NCBI GenBank assembly: GCA_027347545.1 | Contig: DAIEQT010000250.1 | Span: 1 to 11,075, forward strand | DNA: 11,075 nt | Source of the DNA: Ignavibacteria bacterium | GTDB taxonomy: Bacteria > Bacteroidota > Ignavibacteria > Ignavibacteriales > Melioribacteraceae | Direction of reading: 5' to 3' | Made by a program: the position numbers and the translations under genes | Shown here: one piece after another, positions 1 to 5,394 of the stretch | Layout of the letters: every line of letters starts with the position of its first letter | Numbering within the stretch: the stretch's first letter is position 1 | The notes under the pieces: generated by a model | Told to the model about the DNA's origin: nothing | What the model saw: the letters and a program-made list of their open reading frames with translations, nothing else | Databases searched by the model: none

Positions 1-554
1 TTCAACTCTGCTTTGTTACGGCAAACACCTGAACCAAGCCCGCCAAGCGCGTAAGCAATTCTAATTATCACCGGGTATTTAATCTCTTCTGCAAACTCAA
101 TTGCATCTTCCAAAGAAGTAACAGCTTTGCTTTGAGGAAACTTTACGTCTATCTCAGAAAGTTTATTACAGAACAGTTGGCGGTCTTCAGTATTTTCGAT
201 ATCATCTATCTGTGTGCCGAGAACTTTTACATTATGCTTTTTCAGAATTCCTTCACGGTGAAGCGCAAGTCCGCAGTTAAGCGCGGTCTGTCCGCCAAAT
301 CCTAAAACTATTCCATCCGGTTTCTCTTTAGCAATAACTTTTTCAACATAGTTTGTGTTGATGGGAAGCAGATAAACTTTGTCAGCCAAATAATCCGAAG
401 TTTGAATTGTAGCAATGTTCGGATTGATGAGAACTGTATATATGCCTTCTTCTTTGAGAGCTTTAATAGCTTGCGAACCGGAGTAATCAAATTCGCCGGC
501 TTCACCAATTTTGAGAGCGGAACTTCCAATTATTAATACTTTTTTAAATTTCAC
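1..554 (-). CDS. carB: Carbamoyl phosphate synthase large subunit, N-terminal part (cut by left window edge)
   Basis: The large subunit of carbamoyl phosphate synthase makes carbamoyl phosphate from bicarbonate, ATP and ammonia delivered by CarA, for pyrimidine and arginine synthesis in the cytoplasm. Translating the minus strand from 554 gives about 184 residues without a stop. They begin [12 protein letters not shown] and contain [32 protein letters not shown], a [11 protein letters not shown] stretch, and near the edge [14 protein letters not shown], the CPSase ATP-grasp signature. The start is GTG at 554. It overlaps the carA stop in a GTGA arrangement, so the two genes are translationally coupled. 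The wording of these motifs is closer to the eukaryotic CAD/CPS type than to E. coli CarB, which has GSGPIRIGQGIEFDYS and NSNPATIMTD (family knowledge from memory). The rest of the gene, including the second ATP-grasp half, lies outside the window. Confidence 0.95.
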   Translation of the reverse strand, partial: MKFKKVLIIGSSALKIGEAGEFDYSGSQAIKALKEEGIYTVLINPNIATIQTSDYLADKVYLLPINTNYVEKVIAKEKPDGIVLGFGGQTALNCGLALHREGILKKHNVKVLGTQIDDIENTEDRQLFCNKLSEIDVKFPQSKAVTSLEDAIEFAEEIKYPVIIRIAYALGGLGSGVCRNKAEL

Positions 555-1687
555 TTTACGTCCTTCAAGAATTCGTCAAAAATAAATTGGGTGTCAACCG
601 GCCCCGGTGCAGCTTCGGGATGAAATTGCACGCTTCTGAATGGAAGCTTTTCGTGCCGCATTCCTTCATTTGAATAATCGTTCAAATTTTCGAACCAGGG
701 CTCGTAGCCTCGCGGAAGAGATTTTGTATCAACAGCAAAACTGTGGTTCTGAGAAGTTACATAACATTTGTTTCCATCAACTTCTTTTACCGGCTGGTTC
801 TGGCTTCTATGCCCATATTTTAATTTGTATGTTTTTGCACCCGCAGCGAGAGACAAAATTTGGTGCCCCATGCAAATGCCAAGCGTAGGAACTTGCTTTT
901 GTATTAACTTCTTTGCCGATGCAACAAGCTGTTTGTAAACTATAGGATTGCCCGGACCGTTAGAGAGCAGCACGCCATCGTAATCTTCTTTGTCAACATC
1001 GTAATCGTAAGGAACACGAAGTACCGATACATTTCTATTTGTTAGTTCTTTTAGGATACTATTTTTACATCCGCAATCAATAAGCAGAACTCTTTTCTTG
1101 CCCGAACCATGCTGCTCAACTTGCTGCACAGTAACTTTAGAAATTAGATTATCAATATCCGGATTGTAGTATTCAACTTTTTGGTTATCTACCAAAATCT
1201 TGCCGAGCATTGTTCCATGTTCGCGTAGAATTTTGGTTCAGCGCCGGGTATCAATTCCGTAGATACCGGGAACACCAAATTCTTTTAGCCATTCATCCAA
1301 ACTTTGATAAGCGTTCCAGTGGCTGTAATTCTCAGATTCTTCCGAAACTATTAGCGCTTGAATTTGCACTCGGTCAGATTCAAAAAACCTTTGAAGTTTT
1401 GAAATATCATCCATCTCGGGAATTCCGTAATTACCAACCAGGGGGTAAGTCATTACAAGAATTTGTCCTTTATAAGATGGATCTGTCAAAGTTTCGGGAT
1501 AGCCTACCATTCCAGTATTGAATACAACTTCACCTGCAACGGAACGCTGAGCGCCGAAAAGTTTTCCTTCAAATATATTTCCATCTTTCAATACGAGTTT
1601 AGCGGTTAGTTTGGGTGTGCGGGTGTTTTTATCCAATTCTACTTTGGCTCCAATTCTTTGTGATTGTTTAAGGCGAGGGTCTTTCAA
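551..1687 (-). pseudogene. carA: Carbamoyl phosphate synthase small (glutaminase) subunit, interrupted by an in-frame TGA
   Basis: CarA hydrolyses glutamine and passes ammonia to CarB. The reading frame from 1687 to 551 is 378 codons, normal for the family, but codon 150 (1238-1240) is TGA. The N-terminal part reads [37 protein letters not shown] and [10 protein letters not shown], then stop. After the stop the same frame continues TKILREHGTMLGKI and the full class I glutaminase domain: GICMGHQ with nucleophile Cys272, and QFHPEAAPGP with His356 and Glu358, equivalent to Cys269, His353 and Glu355 of E. coli. Everything except the TGA is well conserved, so this is either a recent nonsense mutation or a sequence error. 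A TTG at 1687 after AAGG (1693-1696) is the likely start, but a start further inside is possible because the predicted promoter sits very close. An ATG at 1210 could restart translation of the glutaminase half. It overlaps carB by 4 nt. Confidence 0.9.
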
Positions 1688-1697
1688 AAGTGCCTTA

Positions 1698-1728
1698 CAA
1701 AAATAAAAAAAAATGAGCGGCTGACAAA
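1698..1728 (-). promoter_or_regulatory. Predicted Bacteroidetes-type promoter of carAB
   Basis: Read on the minus strand, TTTG (1725-1728) is followed by exactly 19 nt and then TATTTTTG (1698-1705). This matches the Bacteroidetes -33/-7 consensus TTTG-N19-TAnnTTTG at every defined position. Transcription would start near 1692, very close to the TTG start of carA. The mRNA leader would then be extremely short, or the true start lies further inside. Assignment rests on motif match and position only. Confidence 0.55.
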
Positions 1729-1757
1729 AAGATTACTCTCAATCCTTAAAACTAATT

Positions 1758-1884
1758 ATGAGAAACCTCTGAAATATTAAGACTAAGTCATGGTGAGCTT
1801 GTCGAACCATGACGTTACAAGCTAAATTATCACACTTCGACAAGCTCAGTGTGACAAATTACCAATAATTCAGATGTTTCTTAT
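1758..1884. repeat. Nested palindromic intergenic repeat (REP/MITE-like)
   Basis: Outer arms 1758-1778 and 1864-1884 are inverted copies of each other with about 18 of 21 positions matching (the ATGAGAAAC.TCTGAA type). Inside are two small palindromes. The first, 1787-1813, has arms GTCATGGT and ACCATGAC around GAGCTTGTCGA. The second, 1830-1854, has arms TCACACT and AGTGTGA around TCGACAAGCTC. Their cores are exact reverse complements over 12 nt (1795-1806 and 1836-1847). The whole block could fold into one long hairpin or two separate ones. No coding potential or transposase is present. It lies upstream of carA, between its promoter and the next repeat. Confidence 0.75.
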
Positions 1885-1903
1885 GAATAATTATTCACTC
1901 ACC

Positions 1904-2033
1904 TTACGCAGCTAATTCTTAATCTTGCCCGCCTTGCCTCCGGCAACGCGAGGCAGGCTCTTAATCATAATCTTAATCGGATTTAGAACCAGATTACGAG
2001 CAAGATTACGATTAGGATTATGAAAGTGCGTAA
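1904..2033. repeat. Second palindromic intergenic element with GC-rich hairpin core
   Basis: The ends TTACGCA (1904-1910) and TGCGTAA (2027-2033) are inverted, as are TAATCTTGC (1920-1928) and GCAAGATTA (2000-2008). Between them sits a GC-rich palindrome at 1927-1958, with TTGCC-TCC-GGCAA as its inner stem. After that comes a low-complexity run of ATAATC/TTAATC units at 1959-1979. The GC-rich insert stands out from the AT-rich surroundings. It resembles dispersed intergenic repeat families. The element directly abuts the RNA candidate that follows. Confidence 0.6.
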
Positions 2034-2049
2034 CATCAGTTATGCAGTG

Positions 2050-2170
2050 ATATATCGCACCGCATGGGAACTCCGGAGACCATATTTTTCAAATAAAATA
2101 TGTAGGACTCCTGGCTGGAATTATCCTACATTGGTGAGGTCGAAAGGGAGCGAAGTTTCGCTCCCTTTTG
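2050..2170 (+). ncRNA. Rod-like structured RNA candidate, possibly a 6S-type RNA (6S-Flavo-like)
   Basis: The stretch can fold into one long rod. CACC (2058-2061) pairs with GGTG (2133-2136), TGGGA (2065-2069) with TCCTA (2124-2128), CCGGAG (2073-2078) with CTCCTGG (2108-2114, one bulge), and CATATTTT (2081-2088) with AAAATATG (2095-2102). This leaves an asymmetric internal bubble: 3 nt on the left, 9 nt at 2115-2123 on the right. A competing 7-bp hairpin, TGTAGGA/TCCTACA (2101-2107 and 2124-2130), would rearrange the rod. A strong intrinsic terminator follows at once. A rod with a central bubble and an alternative hairpin, about 110 nt long, suits a 6S-type RNA; the 6S-Flavo class of Bacteroidetes is the best guess. 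It could instead be a leader/attenuator of the rlpA-like gene. No promoter was recognised and the 5' end is approximate. Confidence 0.45.
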
Positions 2171-2174
2171 TATT
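2143..2174 (+). terminator. Strong rho-independent terminator
   Basis: AAAGGGAGCGAA (2143-2154) and TTCGCTCCCTTT (2157-2168) are perfectly complementary, and a T-rich tail (TTTTGTATTTT, roughly 2166-2176) follows. It ends about 25 nt before the start of the rlpA-like gene. It therefore closes the RNA candidate upstream, or attenuates the gene. Confidence 0.85.
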
Positions 2175-2200
2175 TTAACCCAACAATTTCCGAAAGAACT

Positions 2201-2662
2201 ATGCTCAAGCCATTATTGTTTTTTTTATTAGTAATTCTATTTGCCGCATGCAGCTCTACGGTTAGATATAATAAGGTTAAATATGAACCGGCTGAAAAAG
2301 AAGCGATTGTGGAAACTGAACCTCAAATTGAAGATGATGATGCAGAGATTCTTGAAACCCAAACCGGCGTGGCTTCATTTTATGCTGATAAATACAATGG
2401 GCTTCCAACTTACAGCGGTGAGATTTACGATATGAACGGACTTTCGGCCGCACATCCATCTTATAAAATGGGAACGATTGTTCGTGTTACTAATCTTTAC
2501 AATAAAAAATCGGTAATAATTCCGATTAATGATAGAATGCCTTTTCGTCCCGACCGTATAATTGATTTATCCTATGGTGTAGCAATTGCGCTTGATATGG
2601 TAACCGCTGGAATTGTTGATGTTAGAGTAGAAGTATTGAAATGGGGAGAAGGGAGAAAATAG
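2201..2662 (+). CDS. RlpA-like double-psi beta-barrel lipoprotein
   Basis: The ATG at 2201 gives 153 residues beginning with a lipoprotein signal (MLKPLLFFLL...LFAAC). Cys17 is the predicted lipidated residue, so the protein should be anchored in a membrane facing the periplasm. After an acidic, low-complexity linker (about 25-52), residues 55-147 match the RlpA double-psi beta-barrel. Visible motifs are GVASFYADKYNG, SGEIYDMNGLSAAHPSYKMG, VRVTNLYNKKSVIIPINDR and RIIDLSYGVA. RlpA proteins act on peptidoglycan, as lytic transglycosylases on denuded strands in Pseudomonas. No C-terminal SPOR domain is present, so septal targeting is not evident. An upstream in-frame TTG lies inside the terminator and is an unlikely start. 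The Shine-Dalgarno (GAAAG) is weak. The enzymatic activity here is inferred from the family. Confidence 0.85.
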   Translation: MLKPLLFFLLVILFAACSSTVRYNKVKYEPAEKEAIVETEPQIEDDDAEILETQTGVASFYADKYNGLPTYSGEIYDMNGLSAAHPSYKMGTIVRVTNLYNKKSVIIPINDRMPFRPDRIIDLSYGVAIALDMVTAGIVDVRVEVLKWGEGRK

Positions 2663-2742
2663 CTCAACATTCCACGAATCGAATAATCTTTTTTCACATC
2701 TAATTATTGTATTCAATTAAACCGAAACTGAAAAGGTATTTC

Positions 2743-2955
2743 TTGAAAATTGATAAAGCATTTTTGTTGAGGCGTGTACTGCCGATTGTTACCGGAGCTT
2801 CTCTTGGTTACGCTTACTATTATTTCATCGGTTGTACATCCGGTACATGCCCCATAACAAGCAATCCATGGATTTCAACCATTTATGGTGGTGTTGCCGG
2901 ACTTATAATTTCATTTCCATCAAAAAGGAAAACAGATGATAACACGGCAAATTGA
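2743..2955 (+). CDS. Small membrane protein, DUF6132-like
   Basis: About 70 residues if translation starts at the TTG at 2743, which follows AAAAGG with 6 nt spacing. A further upstream TTG at 2707 has no visible ribosome site and is less likely. Two hydrophobic segments (about 10-28 and 44-58) flank a conserved-looking loop, CTSGTCPITSNP at 31-42, with two cysteines four residues apart. This matches my memory of the DUF6132 family of small Bacteroidetes proteins, whose function is not known to me. The lysine-rich, polar tail (KRKTDDNTAN) overlaps the start of the next gene by 20 nt, so the two are probably translated together. The nearby DUF1858 and thioredoxin genes hint at a redox or sulfur setting. 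That is context only. Confidence 0.75.
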   Translation: MKIDKAFLLRRVLPIVTGASLGYAYYYFIGCTSGTCPITSNPWISTIYGGVAGLIISFPSKRKTDDNTAN

Positions 2956-3148
2956 AATAGAAGAATTGATTAAAATTTTGCCGGAAGCAGTGGATTATCT
3001 TAGCGATAAAGGAATTAGGTGTTTACGCTGTGGCGAGCCAGTTTGGGGAACGCTGGAAAATGCTTCAAAAGAGAAGGGTTTTAACGATGAGCAGATTTCT
3101 GAGTTTGAAGCGGAACTAAACCGGAAGTTGATGTGTAAATCAAATTGA
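2936..3148 (+). CDS. DUF1858-type small protein with CxxC motif
   Basis: This 70-residue cytoplasmic protein starts at ATG 2936 after a good AAGGA site (about 2925-2929), inside the end of the preceding gene. The sequence IEELIKILPEAVDYLSDKGIRCLRCGEP.WGTLENA fits the DUF1858 family, which is related to the ScdA/RIC N-terminal region and annotated in databases as a hybrid-cluster-protein-associated redox disulfide domain. Cys29 and Cys32 form the CxxC (CLRC) pair, and a third cysteine, Cys67, is near the C-terminus. A redox or metal-binding role is plausible but not shown. The gene ends with TGA, evidence that TGA is a normal stop in this genome. Confidence 0.8.
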   Translation: MITRQIEIEELIKILPEAVDYLSDKGIRCLRCGEPVWGTLENASKEKGFNDEQISEFEAELNRKLMCKSN

Positions 3149-3149
3149 A

Positions 3150-3180
3150 TTTTCTACCCGATAAGAAATTGCTATTTTTA
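3150..3180 (+). promoter_or_regulatory. Possible promoter of the TlpA-like gene
   Basis: TTTT (3150-3153), 19 nt, then TATTTTTA (3173-3180) is one mismatch per element away from TTTG-N19-TAnnTTTG. It sits about 22 nt before the start codon, in the 54-nt gap after the DUF1858 gene. The tlpA-like gene may thus be transcribed independently, or from both this site and the upstream genes. Confidence 0.3.
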
Positions 3181-3202
3181 AACTGATCAAACAGAGGATA
3201 AA

Positions 3203-3805
3203 ATGAATCAAAATAAAAACAAGAAAGAGATTCCGGTTTTGAGTAAAAAACATAGAAGCAGAATTTATACGGGAATATTCTTCGCAGTAGTTATTCTTCT
3301 TTTCGTCTTTAATAATGCTGAATACTTATTCGGCGGCGAAGAACCAAACGGACCATATCCGCCAAATTATGTTCCGGCTGGCGAACAGAAGTCCGTTGAA
3401 GCACCAGATTTTGAATTACCAACAACGGACGGAAAGAAACTCAAACTTTCCAGCTTAAAGGGAAAGGTTGTTATACTTGATTTCTGGGCAACATGGTGCC
3501 CCCCTTGCCGTAAAGGTATCCCCGACTTAGTAGAACTAAAGAAAAAATATGGTAAGAAAGGTTTTGAGGTTGTAGGCGTTTCTGTTGATTCTCCGCAAAC
3601 CAAGGAAGAAGTTGTTCCATTCATGAAGAATTATGGAATCAACTATCCCGTTGTTTACGGTAACGAAGCCATAACTATTAGCTACGGCGGGATTCAGTCA
3701 ATACCGACCGCATTTGTAATTGATAAGCAAGGTAAAATTGTTGCAAGTTATGTAGGATTGAGAGGAAAAGAAGTTTACGAAGAGCAAATTAAGAAACTGC
3801 TGTAG
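3203..3805 (+). CDS. TlpA/ResA-family membrane-anchored thiol-disulfide oxidoreductase
   Basis: This 200-residue protein has a short basic N-terminus, one hydrophobic anchor (about 21-37) and a thioredoxin-fold domain from about residue 64 that should face the periplasm. The active site is WCPPC with Cys99 and Cys102. Other family marks are APDFELPTTDGK at 67-78, VVILDFWATWC, VGVSVDSP and the cis-proline loop SIPTAFVID (Pro168). Such proteins reduce disulfides during cytochrome c maturation or in exported proteins; the exact client cannot be read from the sequence. The start ATG 3203 follows AGAGGA with good spacing. It lies 54 nt downstream of the DUF1858 gene on the same strand and is convergent with the DUF971 gene. 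Confidence 0.9.
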   Translation: MNQNKNKKEIPVLSKKHRSRIYTGIFFAVVILLFVFNNAEYLFGGEEPNGPYPPNYVPAGEQKSVEAPDFELPTTDGKKLKLSSLKGKVVILDFWATWCPPCRKGIPDLVELKKKYGKKGFEVVGVSVDSPQTKEEVVPFMKNYGINYPVVYGNEAITISYGGIQSIPTAFVIDKQGKIVASYVGLRGKEVYEEQIKKLL

Positions 3806-3826
3806 CCATAGATCAAGAGCATGAGC

Positions 3827-3863
3827 AAGAGCAAGAGCATGAAAAATTCTTGCCCTTGCTCTT
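3827..3863. terminator. Long hairpin between convergent genes, probable bidirectional terminator/repeat
   Basis: AAGAGCAAG (3827-3835) pairs with CTTGCTCTT (3855-3863). The stem continues inward as GCA/TGC and GAA/TTC with two mismatches, to a 3-nt A loop. The left flank (3811-3841) is a low-complexity run of GAGCAA/GAGCAT units. It lies between the tlpA-like stop (3805) and the DUF971 stop (3878), so it could terminate both. No long U tract follows, so function as a terminator is only probable. Confidence 0.45.
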
Positions 3864-3877
3864 AATCTTATTCTGCT

Positions 3878-4225
3878 TCATTCATGCTCAAAATCTTGAT
3901 GTAAATTGTTTTTCACTTCTAAATAGTCTCCGAGCCGTTGTAGAACATCCCAAGAATAAATTCCAAAATCGTAACCATCTTTCCACTTAATTTTAATTGC
4001 GTAGCTTCCCACCATTTCAATTTTCTCAATTTCGTAAGCTTGCGGAGTAAGCGGCTTTTTAGGCGGCGGAGCGTAATGCTTCCAAAGAATAGTTTCTCCT
4101 TTGTTTCCCGCGTCCGGGGATTCATCTCGTAAGAATTTGAGATCGAAATTGTGTGTTTTTCCGTTATCCCAAACGATTTCCAAAAGCTCTTGTTTGTGCA
4201 ATTTTATTTTTGTCGGTGTTGCCAT
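3878..4225 (-). CDS. DUF971 domain protein (gamma-butyrobetaine hydroxylase-like N-terminal domain)
   Basis: A 115-residue soluble protein made up almost entirely of the DUF971 domain. Visible marks are an N-terminal LHKQELLEIVWDNGKTHNFD strand pair, LRDESPDAG at 32-40, ILWKHY, VGSYAIKIKWKDGYDFGIYSW and a closing LQRLGDYL. The same domain forms the N-terminus of gamma-butyrobetaine and trimethyllysine hydroxylases and the C-terminus of some HCF101-type Fe-S proteins. Stand-alone bacterial copies have no function I can name with confidence. The start ATG 4225 follows GAGG with 5 nt spacing. The gene is divergent from mrr and convergent with the tlpA-like gene, so it appears to be a single-gene unit. 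Confidence 0.85.
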   Translation of the reverse strand: MATPTKIKLHKQELLEIVWDNGKTHNFDLKFLRDESPDAGNKGETILWKHYAPPPKKPLTPQAYEIEKIEMVGSYAIKIKWKDGYDFGIYSWDVLQRLGDYLEVKNNLHQDFEHE

Positions 4226-4255
4226 TAATACCTCGATTCTGGATGCTCGATACTA

Positions 4256-4284
4256 GATACTTGATGCTGGATTCTTGATACTGG
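4256..4284 (+). repeat. Left inverted repeat flanking mrr
   Basis: This 29-nt stretch is repeated in inverted orientation at 5355-5383 with 26 of 29 positions identical. It is part of a longer low-complexity block (4232-4286) built from GATACT/GGATTCT-like units, immediately upstream of the DUF971 gene. The pair encloses about 1.07 kb holding only mrr. Confidence 0.75.
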
Positions 4285-4313
4285 ATAAATCATTGTTCAT
4301 GTAAAAATATAGT

Positions 4314-4343
4314 TTTGATTGGAGTTTTGTAAATGTATTTTTG
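4314..4343 (+). promoter_or_regulatory. Predicted Bacteroidetes-type promoter of mrr
   Basis: TTTG (4314-4317), 18 nt, then TATTTTTG (4336-4343) agrees with the TTTG-N19-TAnnTTTG consensus apart from one nucleotide of spacing. Transcription would start near 4349, giving a leader of about 43 nt before the ATG at 4392. This argues against the in-frame TTG at 4341 as a start, because it lies inside the promoter. Confidence 0.5.
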
Positions 4344-4391
4344 TTTAGAGCAATATCGATTATTTTTAATAACGTTTGCGGGAGAATATCA

Positions 4392-5306
4392 ATGGCTATT
4401 CCGGATTTTCAAAGTATCATGCTTCCTTTTATGAAAGAAATATCAGACGGTGAAGAACATTCGACAACGGAAGTGTTGGAAAAACTGCTCCGGCATTTTC
4501 AACTAACTGAAGAAGAAGCAAATCAGTATTTACCAAGCGGAACGCAAAAAACATTTTATAATAGAGTTTTTTGGGCAAAAGCTCATTTGAAAATGGCATC
4601 TCTAATTGATAATACAGGAAAAGGAATTTTTAGGCTTACCAACACAGGCAAAGAATTACTAAGTAAGAATCCCCCAGAAATAAATCTTAAACTCCTTAAA
4701 ACCTTTCCCGGATATATTGAAAACACTGGCAGACAGAGAGAAAATATTTCTTCCTCTGAAAGCGAGGTTGATATTACGCAAAGTATAGCTACGCCGGAAG
4801 AAATTATTGAAAGTAGTTATTTGAGCATCAGAAAAAATCTTTCGCAAGAATTGCTTTCTAAAGTAAAAACATGCTCACCTCATTTCTTTGAAAGTCTTGT
4901 AGTTGATTTACTAGTAAAAATGGGTTATGGAGGCACAATAAAGGAAGCTGGTAAATCAATTGGTCGAAGTGGTGATGAAGGTATTGATGGAATTATTAAA
5001 GAAGACAGGTTGGGACTAGATGTAATTTACATTCAGGCTAAGCGATGGGAAAATGTAGTGGGGAGACCTGAACTTCAAAAGTTTGTTGGCGCTTTAGCTG
5101 GTCAGGGAGCTAAGAAAGGAGTTTTTATTACTACTTCTCGATTTTCTTCCGAAGCGAAAGAATATCAACCTAAAAATGAAACAAAAATAGTTTTGATTGA
5201 TGGGGAACAATTATCTCAATTTATGATTGATTTGGATTTAGGTGTTGCTAAACACCATGTCTATGAAATAAAAAAAATTGATAACGATTACTTTGAAGAA
5301 ACGTAA
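4392..5306 (+). CDS. mrr: Mrr-type (type IV) restriction endonuclease
   Basis: This 304-residue protein has an N-terminal winged-helix Mrr_N domain (about 1-90) and a C-terminal PD-(D/E)XK nuclease domain (about 165-300). The nuclease core shows HFFESLVVDLLVKMGYG, then GDEGIDG with Asp199, then VIYIQAKRW with Gln215 and Lys217 as the QxK half of the catalytic site. GVFITTS and KIVLIDGEQL close the fold. E. coli Mrr has, from memory, the same length. Mrr cleaves DNA carrying foreign methylation and therefore needs no partner methyltransferase; none is present here. The start ATG 4392 follows GGGAG (4380-4384) with 7 nt spacing. The middle region (about 110-150) is serine- and glutamate-rich, as expected for a linker. 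The gene has its own predicted promoter and lies between inverted repeats, which fits a defence gene gained by transfer. That last point is inference. Confidence 0.93.
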   Translation: MAIPDFQSIMLPFMKEISDGEEHSTTEVLEKLLRHFQLTEEEANQYLPSGTQKTFYNRVFWAKAHLKMASLIDNTGKGIFRLTNTGKELLSKNPPEINLKLLKTFPGYIENTGRQRENISSSESEVDITQSIATPEEIIESSYLSIRKNLSQELLSKVKTCSPHFFESLVVDLLVKMGYGGTIKEAGKSIGRSGDEGIDGIIKEDRLGLDVIYIQAKRWENVVGRPELQKFVGALAGQGAKKGVFITTSRFSSEAKEYQPKNETKIVLIDGEQLSQFMIDLDLGVAKHHVYEIKKIDNDYFEET

Positions 5307-5328
5307 AGACTCACTGGGTGGCGAGTCT
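5307..5328 (+). terminator. Hairpin just after the mrr stop
   Basis: AGACTC (5307-5312) and GAGTCT (5323-5328) form a stem around a 10-nt loop, beginning on the base after the TAA of mrr. No T tract follows directly, so it is a weak or factor-assisted terminator at best. Confidence 0.4.
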
Positions 5329-5354
5329 CTTCGATAAAAATATTAATGCTGTTA

Positions 5355-5383
5355 CAAGTATCTAGAATCCAGTATCAAGTATC
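5355..5383 (-). repeat. Right inverted repeat flanking mrr
   Basis: Inverted partner of the 29-nt repeat on the left of mrr, with three mismatches. It continues as low-complexity sequence to 5394, directly against the stop codon of the TonB receptor gene that converges on mrr. Confidence 0.75.
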
Positions 5384-5394
5384 CAAAATCCAGC

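Noticed and set aside
308..529. Minus-strand 73-codon frame within carB
   Set aside because: It is out of frame with carB, whose own frame from GTG 554 to the edge is open and clearly conserved.
1238..1240. TGA in carA as recoded codon (selenocysteine or alternative code)
   Set aside because: Other genes here end in TGA (the DUF6132-like gene, the DUF1858-like gene and carA itself at 551-553), so TGA is a stop. CarA is not a selenoprotein and the position is usually Leu or Ile.
640..1521. Plus-strand open frames opposite carA (640-888 and 1210-1521)
   Set aside because: They are antisense shadows of a strongly conserved gene, with no family resemblance and no ribosome sites.
2050..2140. SRP RNA, tmRNA or a common riboswitch at the structured RNA
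   Set aside because: The SRP apical motif (GGTCCGGAAGGAAGCAGCC type), the tmRNA tRNA-like ends and the TPP, SAM and cobalamin core motifs are not present.
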